Shown here: in pieces, positions 37,787 to 49,405 of the stretch
Layout: each line of letters begins with the position of its first letter
How positions within the stretch are numbered: the first letter of the stretch is position 1
Assembly: GCF_000002235.5 (NCBI RefSeq)
Contig: NW_022145594.1
Coordinates: forward strand, 22,313,890-22,377,889
Direction: 5' to 3'
DNA length: 64,000 nucleotides
From: Strongylocentrotus purpuratus
Lineage: Eukaryota > Echinodermata > Echinoidea > Camarodonta > Strongylocentrotidae
The notes under the pieces: model-generated
What the model saw: only the letters and a program-made list of their open reading frames with translations
What the model was told of the DNA's origin: nothing
Database searches by the model: none
Made by a program: the position numbers and the translations under genes

Positions 37787-37824
<38 letters not shown>

Positions 37825-37962
37825 TTAGAGGCAGGAGTACGTGTGATAGCGGGACAGGTACTTGTAGCAGAGGTACTTGTAGTAGTAATCGTGCAAGCAG
37901 GAGTAGTTTGAGTAGTAAAAGTAGTAGAAGTAGTTGGTTAAAAGTTGTAGTATTTGTAGTAT

Positions 37963-37997
<35 letters not shown>

Positions 37998-38486
37998 TAA
38001 GTGGTCGTATTATAACTTGCAACTACTTATACTGCTTATTCTATAACTACTAATTTAATTTCTGTTTATAAGAATTATATGGCTAAATTTTACAAATTAC
38101 GTTGTATCTGACTTAAAAGACAAACAAATAACATGTTTACGTTTGAACCCATGCAACAAAGGCCAGGGCATTTTAAATATGGCAATAGACGATTTCCATT
38201 TAATTACCCAACTAGAAACCTAATTTCCTTGTTTCGAATTATTTAATTCACCTGTTACTAAAAATTGTATGTTATAGTCATAATGTAAATTGCGTCATTA
38301 CGTGTATTCAAAAACTGCAGGCTATAATGTTTTTTATCTTACCTAGCAACAAAAAGTGTATGCAATCTACTAAATGATGTCTATTGAGTTACCTTTATTC
38401 GTAAAAGTTATATGGGAAAACTGTTCTCTAGGTCAATTACCAGTTTTGTTAAGGATGTGACCTTTGTTTCTATTCTTTTTATCTTT
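36392..38486 (+). repeat. Macrosatellite unit 4 (2095 bp)
   Basis: It has ACTACTACTAG at the start of one AGT tract (near 37780) where units 1-3 have ACTAGTAG. Confidence 0.95.
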
Positions 38487-39641
38487 GGCAAACAATTTAA
38501 TCATAGTCTTTTTTCCTTTTGTTTGAGTAAGATGAAAAACACCAATAAAATCCAATGTCTATTTGTTCAAACGATAGCTTATTTCGATGTGGTATGAACC
38601 AAATCACGAGTTACTACATTTATTTACAATCTTCATTTCTATCGTCTTCCATATATGGTGCGAAGTTCTTTTGATATACTGGATGTTAACTTATAGATTG
38701 TTGGAACACCTCAACGTCCAAAGAGATGACACCTCCTAGTATCTGCTTGTTAACAAATTGAATATAAATATATGTACTTTATACTCCCTGTAATGTTTGT
38801 TCACGTCCCCTGAGGACATGGTTTTAAACACAAATATGGTTGGTTGAATAGGTAGATTCTCGCATTGCTATGTATCCAATAGCCTGATAGTGTGGCGGAG
38901 CCCATGATATATACAGCTGACTAGACTGAAAAGAATCAAACAGTCACATAATCAAACGAAACGTACACTGAATGTTCAAAATTACAAATAAATGTCATTT
39001 GCCTAACAATTTTGGTAGAAAATGTATACTGGCTGAGTTATGAGAAATAGAAAGATAAGGACATCAAGGTAAGTAACCCTGACACCATTTGTGTAGTCCC
39101 ATATACATATTACTGCGTACAGTGCTTGTAATTTTACCAAGATTGGGCCAAATTTTGTACGATTTTAATGACTCCAAAACCTTGCAGTACACACCAATAC
39201 TTACATGCTACATAATCCACTTTTTCTGATCCAATCAACCCCTTTTCTTTCACAATGCAATCGAATACCCAAAACTCAAGTTTATCATTAACATTACGAA
39301 AGTATTGTGATGAAAGAAAAAAGAAGGATCTTTCGGGGTAGTTTACATGTCCACAATTTTACACATCCCCCTCGATATTAACATACCATTGTCGCATCGA
39401 TTTACATTGTGGTAAATTGCATATCTGGTAGCAGTAGAAGAAGTAGTCGAAGTAGTAGTCGAAGTAGGAGTGGTAGTAGTAGTGGTAGTAGTACTATGAT
39501 CAGAGGAAGTAGCAGTAGTAATCGTACAAACAGCAGTAGTAGAAGTAGTCTTAGTAGTATAAGTAGCAGTAGTATTGAAAATGGCAGTAGTAATATCAGT
39601 ATTAGTGGTGGTAGTGATAGTAGTAGAAACAATAGTTGAAA

Positions 39642-39674
<33 letters not shown>

Positions 39675-39706
39675 ATTAAAACTAGTAGTATAAACAATAG
39701 TTGAAA

Positions 39707-39748
<42 letters not shown>

Positions 39749-39872
39749 ATTAAAACTAGTAGTAGTAGTAGATTTAAACTAGTAGTGGTAGTATGAATAG
39801 CATAATTAGTACTATTAGTAGGAATGATAATGCTAGTGTTGGTAATAGTAACAGTAATGGTACAATTACTAC

Positions 39873-39913
<41 letters not shown>

Positions 39914-40569
39914 TTAGAGGCAGGAGTACGTGTGATAGCGGGACAGGTACTTGAAGCAGAGGTACTTGTAGTAGTAATCGTGCAAGCAGGAGTAGTTTGA
40001 GTAGTAAAAGTAGTAGAAGTAGTTGGTTAAAAGTTGTAGTATTTGTAGTATTAGTAGTAGTAGTAGTAGTAGTAGTAGTGTAAGTGGTCGTATTATAACT
40101 TGCAACTACTTATACTGCTTATTCTATAATTACTAATTTAATTTCTTTTGATAAGAATTATATGGCTAAATTTTACAAATTACGTTGTATCTGACTTAAA
40201 AGACAAACAAATAACATGTTTACGTTTGAACCCATGCAACAAAGGCCAGGGCATTTTAAATATGGCAATAGACGATTTCCATTTAATTACCCAACTAGAA
40301 ACCTAATTTCCTTGTTTCGAATTATTTAATTCACCTGTTACTAAAAATTGTATGTTAAAGTCATAATGTAAATTGCGTCATTACGTGTATTCAAAAACTG
40401 CAGGCTATAATGTTTTTTATCTTACCTAGCAACTAAAAGTGTATGCAATCTACTAAATGATGTCTATTGAGTTACCTTTATTCGTAAAAGTTATATGGGA
40501 AAACTGTTCTCTAGGTCAATTACCAGTTTTGTTAAGGATGTGACCTTTGTTTCTATTCTTTTTATCTTT
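38487..40569 (+). repeat. Macrosatellite unit 5 (2083 bp)
   Basis: It starts GGCAAACAATTTAATCATAG (C to T against units 1-4). A substitution near 39167 puts an in-frame stop into the minus-strand 64-codon frame that is open in the other units. Confidence 0.95.
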
Positions 40570-41724
40570 GGCAAACAATTTAATCATAGTCTTTTTTCCT
40601 TTTGTTTGAGTAAGATGAAAAACACCAATAAAATCCAATGTCTATTTGTTCAAACGATAGCTTATTTCGATGTGGTATGAACCAAATCACGAGTTACTAC
40701 ATTTATTTACAATCTTCATTTCTATCGTCTTCCATATATGGTGCGAAGTTCTTTTGATATACTGGATGTTAACTTATAGATTGTTGGAACACCTCAACGT
40801 CCAAAGAGATGACACCTCCTAGTATCTGCTTGTTAACAAATTGAATATAAATATATGTACTTTATACTCCCTGTAATGTTTGTTCACGTCCCCTGAGGAC
40901 ATGGTTTTAAACACAAATATGGTCGGTTGAATAGGTAGATTCTCGCATTGCTATGTATCCAATAACCTGATAGTGTGGCGGAGCCCATGATATATACAGC
41001 TGACTAGACTGAAAAGAATCAAACAGTCACATAATCAAACGAAACGTACACTGAATGTTCAAAATTACAAATAAATGTCATTTGCCTAACAATTTTGGTA
41101 GAAAATGTATACTGGCTGAGTTATAAGAAATAGAAAGATAAGGACATCAAGGTAAGTAACCCTGACACCATTTGTGTAGTCCCATATACATATTACTGCG
41201 TACAGTGCTTGTAATTTTACCAAGATTGGGCCAAATTTTGTACGATTTTGATGACTCCAAAACCTTGCAGTACACACCAATACTTACATGCTACATAATC
41301 CACTTTTTCTGATCCAATCAACCCCTTTTCTTTCACAATGCAATCGAATACCCAAAACTCAAGTTTATCATTAACATTACGAAAGTATTGTGATGAAAGA
41401 AAAAAGAAGGATCTTTCGGGGTAGTTTACATGTCCACAATTTTACACATCCCCCTCGATATTAACATACCATTGTCGCATCGATTTACATTGTGGTAAAT
41501 TGCATATCTGGTAGCAGTAGAAGAAGTAGTCGAAGTAGTAGTCGAAGTAGTAGTGGTAGTAGTAGTGGTAGTAGTACTATGATCAGAGGAAGTAGCAGTA
41601 GTAATCGTACAAACAGCAGTAGTAGAAGTAGTCTTAGTAGTATAAGTAGCAGTAGTATTGAAAGTGGCAGTAGTAATATCAGTATTAGTGGTGGTAGTGA
41701 TAGTAGTAGAAACAATAGTTGAAA

Positions 41725-41766
<42 letters not shown>

Positions 41767-41798
41767 ATTAAAACTAGTAGTAGAAACAATAGTTGAAA

Positions 41799-41837
<39 letters not shown>

Positions 41838-42128
41838 ATTAAAACTAGTAGTAGTAGTAGATTTAAACTAGTAGTGGTAGTATGAATAGCATAATTAGTA
41901 CTATTAGTAGGAATGATAATGCTAGTGTTGGTAATAGTAACAGTAGTGGTACAATTACGACTACTACTACTAGTAGTAGTAGTAGTAGTATTAGAGGCAG
42001 GAGTACGTGTAATAGCGGGACAGGTACTTGTAGCAGAGGTACTTGTAGAAGTAATCGTGCAAGCAGTAGTAGTGTGGGTAGTAAAAGTAGTAGAAGTAGT
42101 TGGTTAAAAGTTGTAGTATTTGTAGTAT

Positions 42129-42160
<32 letters not shown>

Positions 42161-42650
42161 TAAGTGGTCGTATTATAACTTGCAACTACTTATACTGCTT
42201 ATTCTATAACTACTAATTTAATTTCTGTTTATAAGAATTATATGGCTAAATTTTACAAATTACGTTGTATCTGACTTAAAAGACAAACAAATAACATGTT
42301 TACGTTTAAACCCATGCAACAAAGGCCAGGGCATTTTAAATATGGCAATAGACGATTTCCATTTAATTACCCAACTTGAAACCTAATTGCCTTGTTTCGA
42401 ATTATTTAATTCACCTGTTACTAAAAATTGTATTTTATAGTCATATTGTAAATTGCGTCATTACGTGTATTCAAAAACTGCAGGCTATAATGTTTTTTAT
42501 CTTACCTAGCAACAAAAAGTGTATGCAATCTACTAAATGATGTCTATTGAGTTACCTTTATTCGTTAAAGTTATATGGGAAAACTGTTATATAGGTCAAT
42601 TACAAGTTTTGTTTAAAGATGTGACCTTTGTTTCTATTCTTTTTATCTTA
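40570..42650 (+). repeat. Macrosatellite unit 6 (2081 bp), most diverged
   Basis: It carries the most private changes, including a shorter, altered AGT tract near 41950-41995 and several substitutions at 42300-42620. Confidence 0.95.
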
Positions 42651-42938
42651 GGCAAACAATTTAACCATAGTCTTTTTTCCTTTTGTTTGAGTAAGATGAA
42701 AAACACCAATAAAATCCAATGTCTATTTGTTCAAACGATAGCTTATTTCGATGTGGTATGAACCAAATCACGAGTTACTACATTTATTTACAATCTTCAT
42801 TTCTATCGTCTTCCATATATGGTGCGAAGTTCTTTTGATATACTGGATGTTAACTTATAGATTGTTGGAACACCTCAACATCCAAAGAGATGACACCTCC
42901 TAGTATGTGCTTGTTAACAAATTGAATATAAATATATG
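42651..42938 (+). repeat. Macrosatellite partial unit 7
   Basis: It matches the first 288 bp of a unit and then breaks off after AATATAAATATATGTA into unrelated sequence. Confidence 0.9.
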
Positions 42939-43180
42939 TATGTTTTAGTCCAACGTAAAGGTCCATTTAAGTCATTGTAAAACACTCTCCAGATATATAT
43001 TTGGGCTGTGTTTCACTCTTTAGTAAAGGTGGATACAAGAAAATTAGTTGAAGAAATCACATATTTAATTCTTTCGATCAGTCAACAGCTATGAGTGGTG
43101 TGTTTAATAATTCAATGCCCGACTATGAAGGAGCAGTGATACCGTGACGCAATTATGTCTTATGAATATGTCATCTTTTC
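42939..43180. other. No recognisable feature
   Basis: Spacer between the satellite and the GC-rich block. Confidence 0.5.
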
Positions 43181-44095
43181 CATTACAGGTGAGAAGATTT
43201 AAGTTCAGCAGCACCTCACTAACACCACGGTCACACATCTATGCGACCTTACGAAGACCATGCCGATCACCCCGACCTGAACAAGTTATCAAATCGGGGC
43301 ATTATCGTCGTCTAAATCCAGCAATTCAGCAAAAAGGGGACTACATCACGACTGTACTGCGATGCTTCTACGTCAAAAGCGCTGCTGACTCGCTGCCACT
43401 ACGATTACACCTAGACCAATGCCGACCAAGGGGTTGTCTTTACAAAGTTGTCGCTTCGACGTACCTGACCATACTTCGTTGTTATAAAGACCTAGAAGAA
43501 TTTTGGACGATGTCGCTACACTGGTGCTGACAATATTACGCTTCTAGTATGCTTCTAATACGATTTGGGACGATGTCTATATAAATCGGGGTTGTTCAAG
43601 CATTTTTTCAGTTTATTTCCAACTTTGAAGATGAACGGCCTAAAGCGGCGCGAAATAGTTGCCGTCGGTGTTGCGCTTTTATTACGAGAATTTTACACAG
43701 ACATTTCACTACGATGCTACCACGCTGCTTGTACGTTCTTGATAAGATTTTGCCCCGCTTTTGTGGGCCACGCACCGGCTACGCTTGTTTATGCAAGTTC
43801 CAAAAAACCGTGGGGAGAGCATGCAGCTTTCCGACTGAGGAGATCCCACCCCGACCAAACCCCGACCAAACCACGCCCATGGAGACACTCACGTGCTTGC
43901 CCTACGATTGGCCCGAATTGGACAAGCTCTCGGCCACTTTTCCATCGAAGTAGAAGCGGCGTCAAATCGGAGTACATGCGACTTAAAACAAAGACTTATT
44001 TCAATGGATACCGTTGAGCGACGTGCAGTCATCTGTGTCATGGTGCTCCGGAAGGAACCGAGTGATATCCATCAGATGATGGAATACTAAGTGGC
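43181..44095 (+). mobile_element. GC-rich block, possible DNA-transposon remnant with TATA-like promoter
   Basis: GC/CpG-rich sequence in AT-rich surroundings. It contains CCACGGTCACACAT at the left, a TATA-like TCTATATAAATCGGGG at about 43577-43592, and an ATG at 43631 that opens MNGLKRREIVAVGVALLL. A short basic N-terminus followed by a hydrophobic stretch and the GGTCACAC word would suit a PIF/Harbinger-type derivative. No DDE transposase core or matching second terminus is visible. The open frame at 43565-44017 is not convincing as a host gene. Confidence 0.35.
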
Positions 44096-44099
44096 AATG

Positions 44100-44770
44100 G
44101 TTTTGAATGCAAACATTGAGATCGTGATGATGATAAATTCATTATTCCCAAAACCCATATAATGAGTTTATCACAATGTCCCATGTCGAGGCGGTAAACA
44201 TGTTTTCTAGAGATAGATAATTAGATTTTCAAGATTTCAAGATTTCAAATTTATTTCATGTTTCCAACCAAACATTACAAATCAATTATGAGCATTTAAA
44301 ACAAATTTAAGAAATACATGTTGAAAACAGAGGGGTCCATTAAAAAGCAATGCTTGTACAAGTGTGAACACCTCAAATGAAACTTAGGAATAATGAGTAA
44401 TTAAATTAACTAATCTGTAACTACAAAAGGAACTACAAAATAGGGGAAAGAAAAAGGGGGATGCCAACAGAGACGAGAAAGGGACAATACAATACTTAAC
44501 ACGACAAAGATAGAAGAACACGGTCATATTACAAAGAGTAGACAATGACAAAAAGAAGTGAGAGATCGAGGTACAGAAAATAATACTAAATGATGAGCTG
44601 CATGTGGGGTTGAGAAGAAGATAAGGAAAGAGAAATGCGCGTTAGAAAGGAAATAAGCATGAGAAGGAACAATATAATATATCAAATTACATCTTGAGCG
44701 GAGAATGATCTTGTATTAAGCAAAACCAATTAGCAATTAGCAATTAGCTAAGTAGGCACCTTAAATACGT
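44100..44770 (+). repeat. Repeat family R1, copy 3, split by an insertion
   Basis: The left part has AACATTGAGATCGTGATGATG, GAGTTTATCACAATGTCCC, GTAAACATGTTTTCTAGAGAT. The right part resumes with AATTAGCTAAGTAGGCACC and ACGTTTACT. The interruption is 44225 to about 44727. Confidence 0.7.
44225..44727 (-). mobile_element. Probable 5'-truncated retroposon 3' end with (TTGAAATC)n tail
   Basis: Read on the minus strand it ends AAATAAATTTGAAATCTTG plus a second TTGAAATC repeat, a poly-A-signal-plus-repeat tail typical of non-LTR retroposons. The same AATTAG word stands next to both ends, consistent with target-site duplication. No reverse transcriptase coding sequence remains. Confidence 0.55.
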
Positions 44771-44774
44771 TTAC

Positions 44775-45370
44775 TATACATTAATAAATGCTCGGAGGAA
44801 TTTTTGTACTTTTTTCTGAACAGTTCTGACAAAACATATATACATAAACAAATTATCAAAAGGAATCGTCAACAATTAATATTTCGGAGGAACGGAGATG
44901 GAGGCCATGAACACGTGTGTTTATGGCCTCCATCTCCGTTCCTCCGAAACCACGTCTGCCGTGCATCAATCTTCCCCGCCCCAAACACTCACATCGAGTG
45001 GTGAACAGGGCGTTACAAAAAATAAAAAACAAAAGTGATTGAGGGAAAGGAAGAAGAGGACTATGACGAGAAAAGGAGACGCATGGACCAATTTTTGACA
45101 ACGCCCCAAAATCAGTTACGTTACGTTTCGAGAAAACCTGTGTCCCCTCCTCCCACACCCAATCGTATCGTCACAGGGCCCCTGATTGGGTGAATCACGC
45201 TATGCCACTGGTTATGGTTGTGCAAATATAAATATATTTCTCCTGTTATGATACTTTGCACTTGGTATTATAATTGCCTCACTAATAAAATACATATTAT
45301 AAATGATAGCTTATCTTCGGTAACCCAAAAGTACGGCTTGGCCGTGTTGACTGAATACGACCAATTATCA
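44775..45370 (+). repeat. Repeat family R2, copy a
   Basis: It matches 22480-23040 and the later copies at 46366 and 47411. It includes TCACATCGAGTGGTGAA, GGAGACGCATGGACCAATTTT, CTTTGCACTTGGTATTA and AAATGATAGCTTATCTTCGG. It contains the palindrome at 44882-44949. Confidence 0.75.
44882..44949. repeat. 68-bp near-perfect palindrome
   Basis: 27 bp (44882-44908, TTTCGGAGGAACGGAGATGG then AGGCCAT) are repeated exactly in reverse complement at 44923-44949. The 14 bp between them also pair except at two positions. The R2 copy at 22.6 kb lacks it. Confidence 0.9.
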
Positions 45371-46253
45371 TTAAAAATTAGATAATAAATCAAAATTGCA
45401 CCTGTTTGCAATTTGTTTTTCATTTGATGATTGACAGATTTTATTTATTAACATACTTCAAATGCATTCTACTTAAATCAAGCTAAACAAACGCCTTTGT
45501 TATAAGCCGAAATTCGCCAGACTTTAAACATTATTTACGTCCTTCATCATGTAGTGTCAGTGTGATTTATATTTCGATGTTTCTATAAATTTCTCTTATT
45601 TTATGTCAACTAGCAGTCGTGAATACTGAAATCCTATGTTGAAACATCCACTTGATATCTGAAACATTATTCTCAGTTTTTAGTAGTTTCTGTTTTAGAT
45701 ACTACTTTTGTAGTTAGCTTCTTCCACTGATGTGAATTATTTAAGTTTCTTTCTATTGCAATGTAAATGAATTGAAAAGCAACATTTATACATGCTAACC
45801 TAAAAATCTGTTTTCATTCACTGGCTAACTTTAAGCCCTATAAAATTTGGCGCTTTAATAAATGTATTGAAATACAGTGTACAGGGGCGGGTCCAGGAAT
45901 GTTTTCGCCGGGGGGGGGGGGGCACACGGCGGGTAAGGGACATATATATATAATTTTGTTGGTCTAAAAAAAAATCGCAGCGACTCAGCCAGCCGCTGAA
46001 TAAGCGGAGGGGGGGGGGGGGGGGGGGGGGGGGTAAGAGCACATTTTTTTTTTGGGGGGGGGGGGGGGGGGCACGTCCCTGTTTCCAGTATTTGGGGGGA
46101 ATTTGGTGCTGATTTCAATATTTTTAATTTTTTTATTAGTGTCACTGAGCCGAGTCCCACAGTTACAGTTGCGCGTAGGGCTCCTCAAAGTCAATAGTAG
46201 TGGCGGATACAGGGGGCTTGGGGCCCGCCCCCCCCCCCCCCCCCCCCCCCCCC

Positions 46254-46296
<43 letters not shown>

Positions 46297-47640
46297 TGAA
46301 AAAAAGAAGGGGAAAAAGGGGAAAGATTTTTTTATTTTTGTTGTGCTAAAGAAAGCAACAACAAAAACAAAAAGTGATTGAGGGAAAGGAAAAAGAGGAC
46401 TATGAGGAGAAAAGGAGACGCATGGACCAATTTTGGCACCGCCCCCAAAATCAGTAACGTTAAAGTAGTACAAAGGCTTTTCATTTTTCGAGTAAAAGCT
46501 GTGCCCCCTCCTCCCCCACCCAATCGTATCGTCGAAGGGTCCTTGATTGGGTGGATCACGCTATGCCAATGATTATGGTTGTGCAAATATAAATATATTT
46601 CTCCTGTTATGATACTTTGCACTTGGTATTAGAATTGCCTCACTAATAAAATACATATTATAAATGATAGCTTATCTTCGGTAACCCAAAAGTACGGCTT
46701 GGCCGTGTTGACTGAATACGATCAATTATCATCAAAAAATAGATATTAAATCAAAATTGCACCCGTTTGCAATTTGATTTTCATTTAATGATTGACAGAT
46801 TTTATTTATTAACATACTTCAAATGCGTTCTACTGAAATCAAGCTAATCAAACGCCTTTGTTATAAGCCGAAATTTGCCAGACTTTAAACATTATTTACG
46901 TCCTTCATTATGTAGTGTCAGTGTGATTTATATTTCGATGTTTCTATAACTTTCTCTTATTTTATGTCAATTAGCAGTCGTGAATACTGAAATCCTATGT
47001 TGAAACATCAACTTGATACCTGAAACATTATTCTCTGTTTTTTGTGTTAAAAGTTTCTGTTTTAAATACTAGTTTCGTAGTTAGCTTCCTCCACTGATGT
47101 GAATTGTTTACGTTTCTTTCTATTGCAATGTAAATGAATTGAAAAGCAAGATTTATACAAGCTAACCTAAAAATCTGTTTTCATTCACTGGCTTACATTT
47201 AGCCCTATAAAATTTGGCGCTTTAATAAATGTATTCAAATACAGTGTACAGGGGCGGGTCCAGGAATTTCTTCGCCGGTTGGGAGGGGGGGGGGGATGGG
47301 GGGCACACGGCGGGTAAGAGGACATATATATATATTTTGTTTGGTCTAAAAAAAAAATCGCAGCGACTCGCTGAATAAGCGGAAGGGGGGGTGGGGGTGG
47401 GAGGGGGGGGGGGCTTGATTGGGTGGATCACGCTATGCCACTGGTTATGGGTGTGCAAATATAAATATATTTCTCCTGTTATGATACTGTGCACTTGGTA
47501 TTACAATTGCCTCACTAATAAAGTACATGTTATAAATGATAGCTTATCTTCGGTAACCCAAAAGTACGGCTTGGCGTGTTGACTAAATACGATCAATTAT
47601 CATTAAAAATAGATAAGAAATCAAAATTGAACAACAAAAA
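45371..47640 (+). repeat. Three-fold local duplication (R2 and flank) bounded by G/C tracts
   Basis: Markers such as GATTGGGTG.ATCACGCTATG occur at 45184, 46545 and 47417; CAGGGGCGGGTCCAGGAAT occurs near 45885 and 47249. Copy b spans about 46366-47310 and copy c about 47411-47640 (truncated). The junctions are long G or C runs: about 45911-45921, 46008-46033, 46057-46071, 46229-46296, 47286-47295, 47404-47413. Confidence 0.85.
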
Positions 47641-47699
47641 CAAAAAAAGGTTCCCCCCTCCCCTAAATAGCTTATTCGACCGTGATTAAATGCCTTTAA
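47641..47699. other. Junction between the R2 duplications and the 113-bp array
   Basis: Short A-rich and C-rich sequence. Confidence 0.5.
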
Positions 47700-48695
47700 A
47701 CACCTGAGCTTCCTTGGGGCTCTGCCCCCTGGATTTCACCTAGGGCCAAAGGTCAGGCACCTGGCTGCTCATCTGACGGTAATTTAATGCCTAAAACCCC
47801 CGAGCTCCTAAGTGCTCCCCTGGACCCCACACCAATTAGTGACCTACCAGTGCCACAAATTAGGTATCAAAACATGCTCATCTGAACGTAATTTATTGCC
47901 CAAAACCCCTGAGTTTCCGGGGGCTCCCCCCTTGGACCCTACGCCAATTTGTGACCTACCAGTGTCACAAATAAGGTATAAAATTATGCTCATCTGACGA
48001 CAATTTGATGTATAAAACCCCTGAGCTTCTGAGGGCTCCGCCCTTTGGACCCAACACCGATTTGTGTCCTGCCAGTGTCACAAATAAGGTTTCAAAATAT
48101 GCCCATCTGACCGTTATTTATTGCCCTAAACCCCTAAGTTTCTGAGGGCTCCGCCCCCTGGACCCCATGCCAATTCATGACCTACCAGTGTTACAAATAA
48201 GGTATAAAATTATTCTCATCTGACGATAATGTGATGCATAAAACCCCTGAGCTTCTGAGGGCTCCGCCCCTTTGACCCAACACCGATTTGTGTCCTGTCA
48301 GTGTCACAAATAAGGTTTCAAAATATGCTCATCTGACGGTAATTTAATGTATAAAACCTCTGAGCTTCTCTGGGCTCCGCCCCTGGACCCCACGCCAATT
48401 CGTGACCTGCCAGTGTAACAAATAAGGTTTCAAATATGCTCATGTGGCGAAAATTTAACGTATGAAAACCCTGAGCTTATGGGAGCTCTGCCCCCTGGAC
48501 CCAAAACCAATTTGTGTTTCGCGAGTGTCACAAATAAGGTATCAAAATATGCTCCTCTGACCATAATTTATTGCCCTAAACCCCTGAGCTTCTTGGGGCT
48601 CCGCCCCCTGGACCCACACCAATTTGTGTTGTCGCGAGTGTCACAAATAAGGTATCAAAATATGTTCATCTGACAGTAATTAAATGCCTATCCCC
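47700..48695 (+). repeat. 113-bp tandem array, about 8.5 copies, dimeric order
   Basis: GGACCC-type marks lie at 47822, 47934, 48047, 48160, 48273, 48384, 48497 and 48610, a steady 111-113 bp period. The consensus includes GAGCTTCTGAGGGCTCCGCC, CCAATTTGTGACCTACCAGT, GTCACAAATAAGGTAT and CTCATCTGACG. Units 47934 and 48160 resemble each other (AAGGTATAAAATTAT), as do 48047 and 48273 (CACCGATTTGTGTCCTG), so the repeat is organised as an A-B dimer of about 226 bp. The first partial unit (47700-47821) matches the solitary copy at 20.9 kb best. Confidence 0.9.
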
Positions 48696-49054
48696 CCTTG
48701 GAAATGTTCAGCGGGGCCTGCATGTAAGAGTTGGGTGATGTTTTTTTTTTTTTGTCTACCCCCCCCCCCCCTCCTAAGAAATCCTGGATCAGCGCCTGGT
48801 CAGTAGGCCTACATTATCAAACAAATAGCTGCTTCAAACGATGCCACCACTTCGGACACCATGCTGTAGTTCTTACTATGACTCTCAAAAAAACTACTCT
48901 TCGAAACAGTGGTTTTGTTAACACTTTGGAGCTGTTATATTCTTGTTTCTCTTGCGCTGCTGGCACTCAGCATTTTGAGATTAGTTTTATCTTCCAGTGA
49001 ACATCTTCTTAATACCATGTGGTGCCGCTGCACTTATGGATATTCACCATGAAA
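48696..49054. other. Poly-T and poly-C tract, otherwise no feature
   Basis: T run near 48740-48753 and C run near 48760-48772, followed by CCTGGATCAGCGCCTGG, the end type seen elsewhere beside G/C runs. No gene. Confidence 0.5.
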
Positions 49055-49405
49055 AAATGTCCCGCTCGGAAAACAGCCCCCCAAGCACAATAACCTCCCC
49101 GAAAAATTAACCCCAGGGAAATTACCCCTGTTGACACTTACCCCACACCCCCCTGCTCACTAAACGGGAACTTCACCCTGATGATAAGATGGTTTTTATT
49201 AAAAGCATGATTTTTTCGGGGGGTAAATGTCCTGGGGGTAGGGGGTAGTCCAAGGATTATCTTCGGGGGATAATTGTCCACATGGGTACTTTAACTGTCC
49301 GACTGGAATTTTCCGGGGGGGGGGGGGGTCCTCAGTGGTAGGAGTCATCTCTGGGAGGTAATTGTCCCGCTGGTTAATAGCCGGGGAATGTCCATGGGCA
49401 ATCGT
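49055..49405. repeat. Foldback of degenerate GGGGGTAATTGTCC units
   Basis: The left half reads in the C-rich sense (AACAGCCCCCCAAGC, AACCTCCCCG, TTAACCCCAGGG, ATTACCCCTG). The right half reads in the G-rich sense (GGGGGGTAAATGTCC, GGGGGATAATTGTCC, GGGAGGTAATTGTCC). Spacing is about 16-35 bp. A single-orientation relative is at 62941-63060. Confidence 0.7.

Larger units (their letters stand above)
30073..42938 (+). repeat. Macrosatellite array, 2.08-2.10 kb unit, six full copies plus partials
   Basis: Unit boundaries set at the word GGCAAACAATTT fall at 30125, 32208, 34291, 36392, 38487, 40570 and 42651. Copies are nearly identical, differing mainly in the length of (AGT)n tracts and a few substitutions. 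Each unit holds about 650 bp of AGT-rich sequence and a copy of the CAGGTGAAT family. Left of 30125, about 50 bp (30073-30127) match the unit interior around CGTCCCCTGAGGACATGG, so the left edge is a broken unit. The right edge breaks off at about 42938. Open frames inside are not coding: one is lost by an in-frame stop in unit 5. Confidence 0.97.

Noticed and set aside
31040-42190. Repeated open frames of 61-98 residues in every satellite unit
   Set aside because: They recur only because the units are near-identical. Several are pure AGT-repeat translations, and one frame is stopped in unit 5, so there is no sign of selection.
45818-46622. Pro- and Gly-rich open frames
   Set aside because: Translations of poly-C and poly-G runs.
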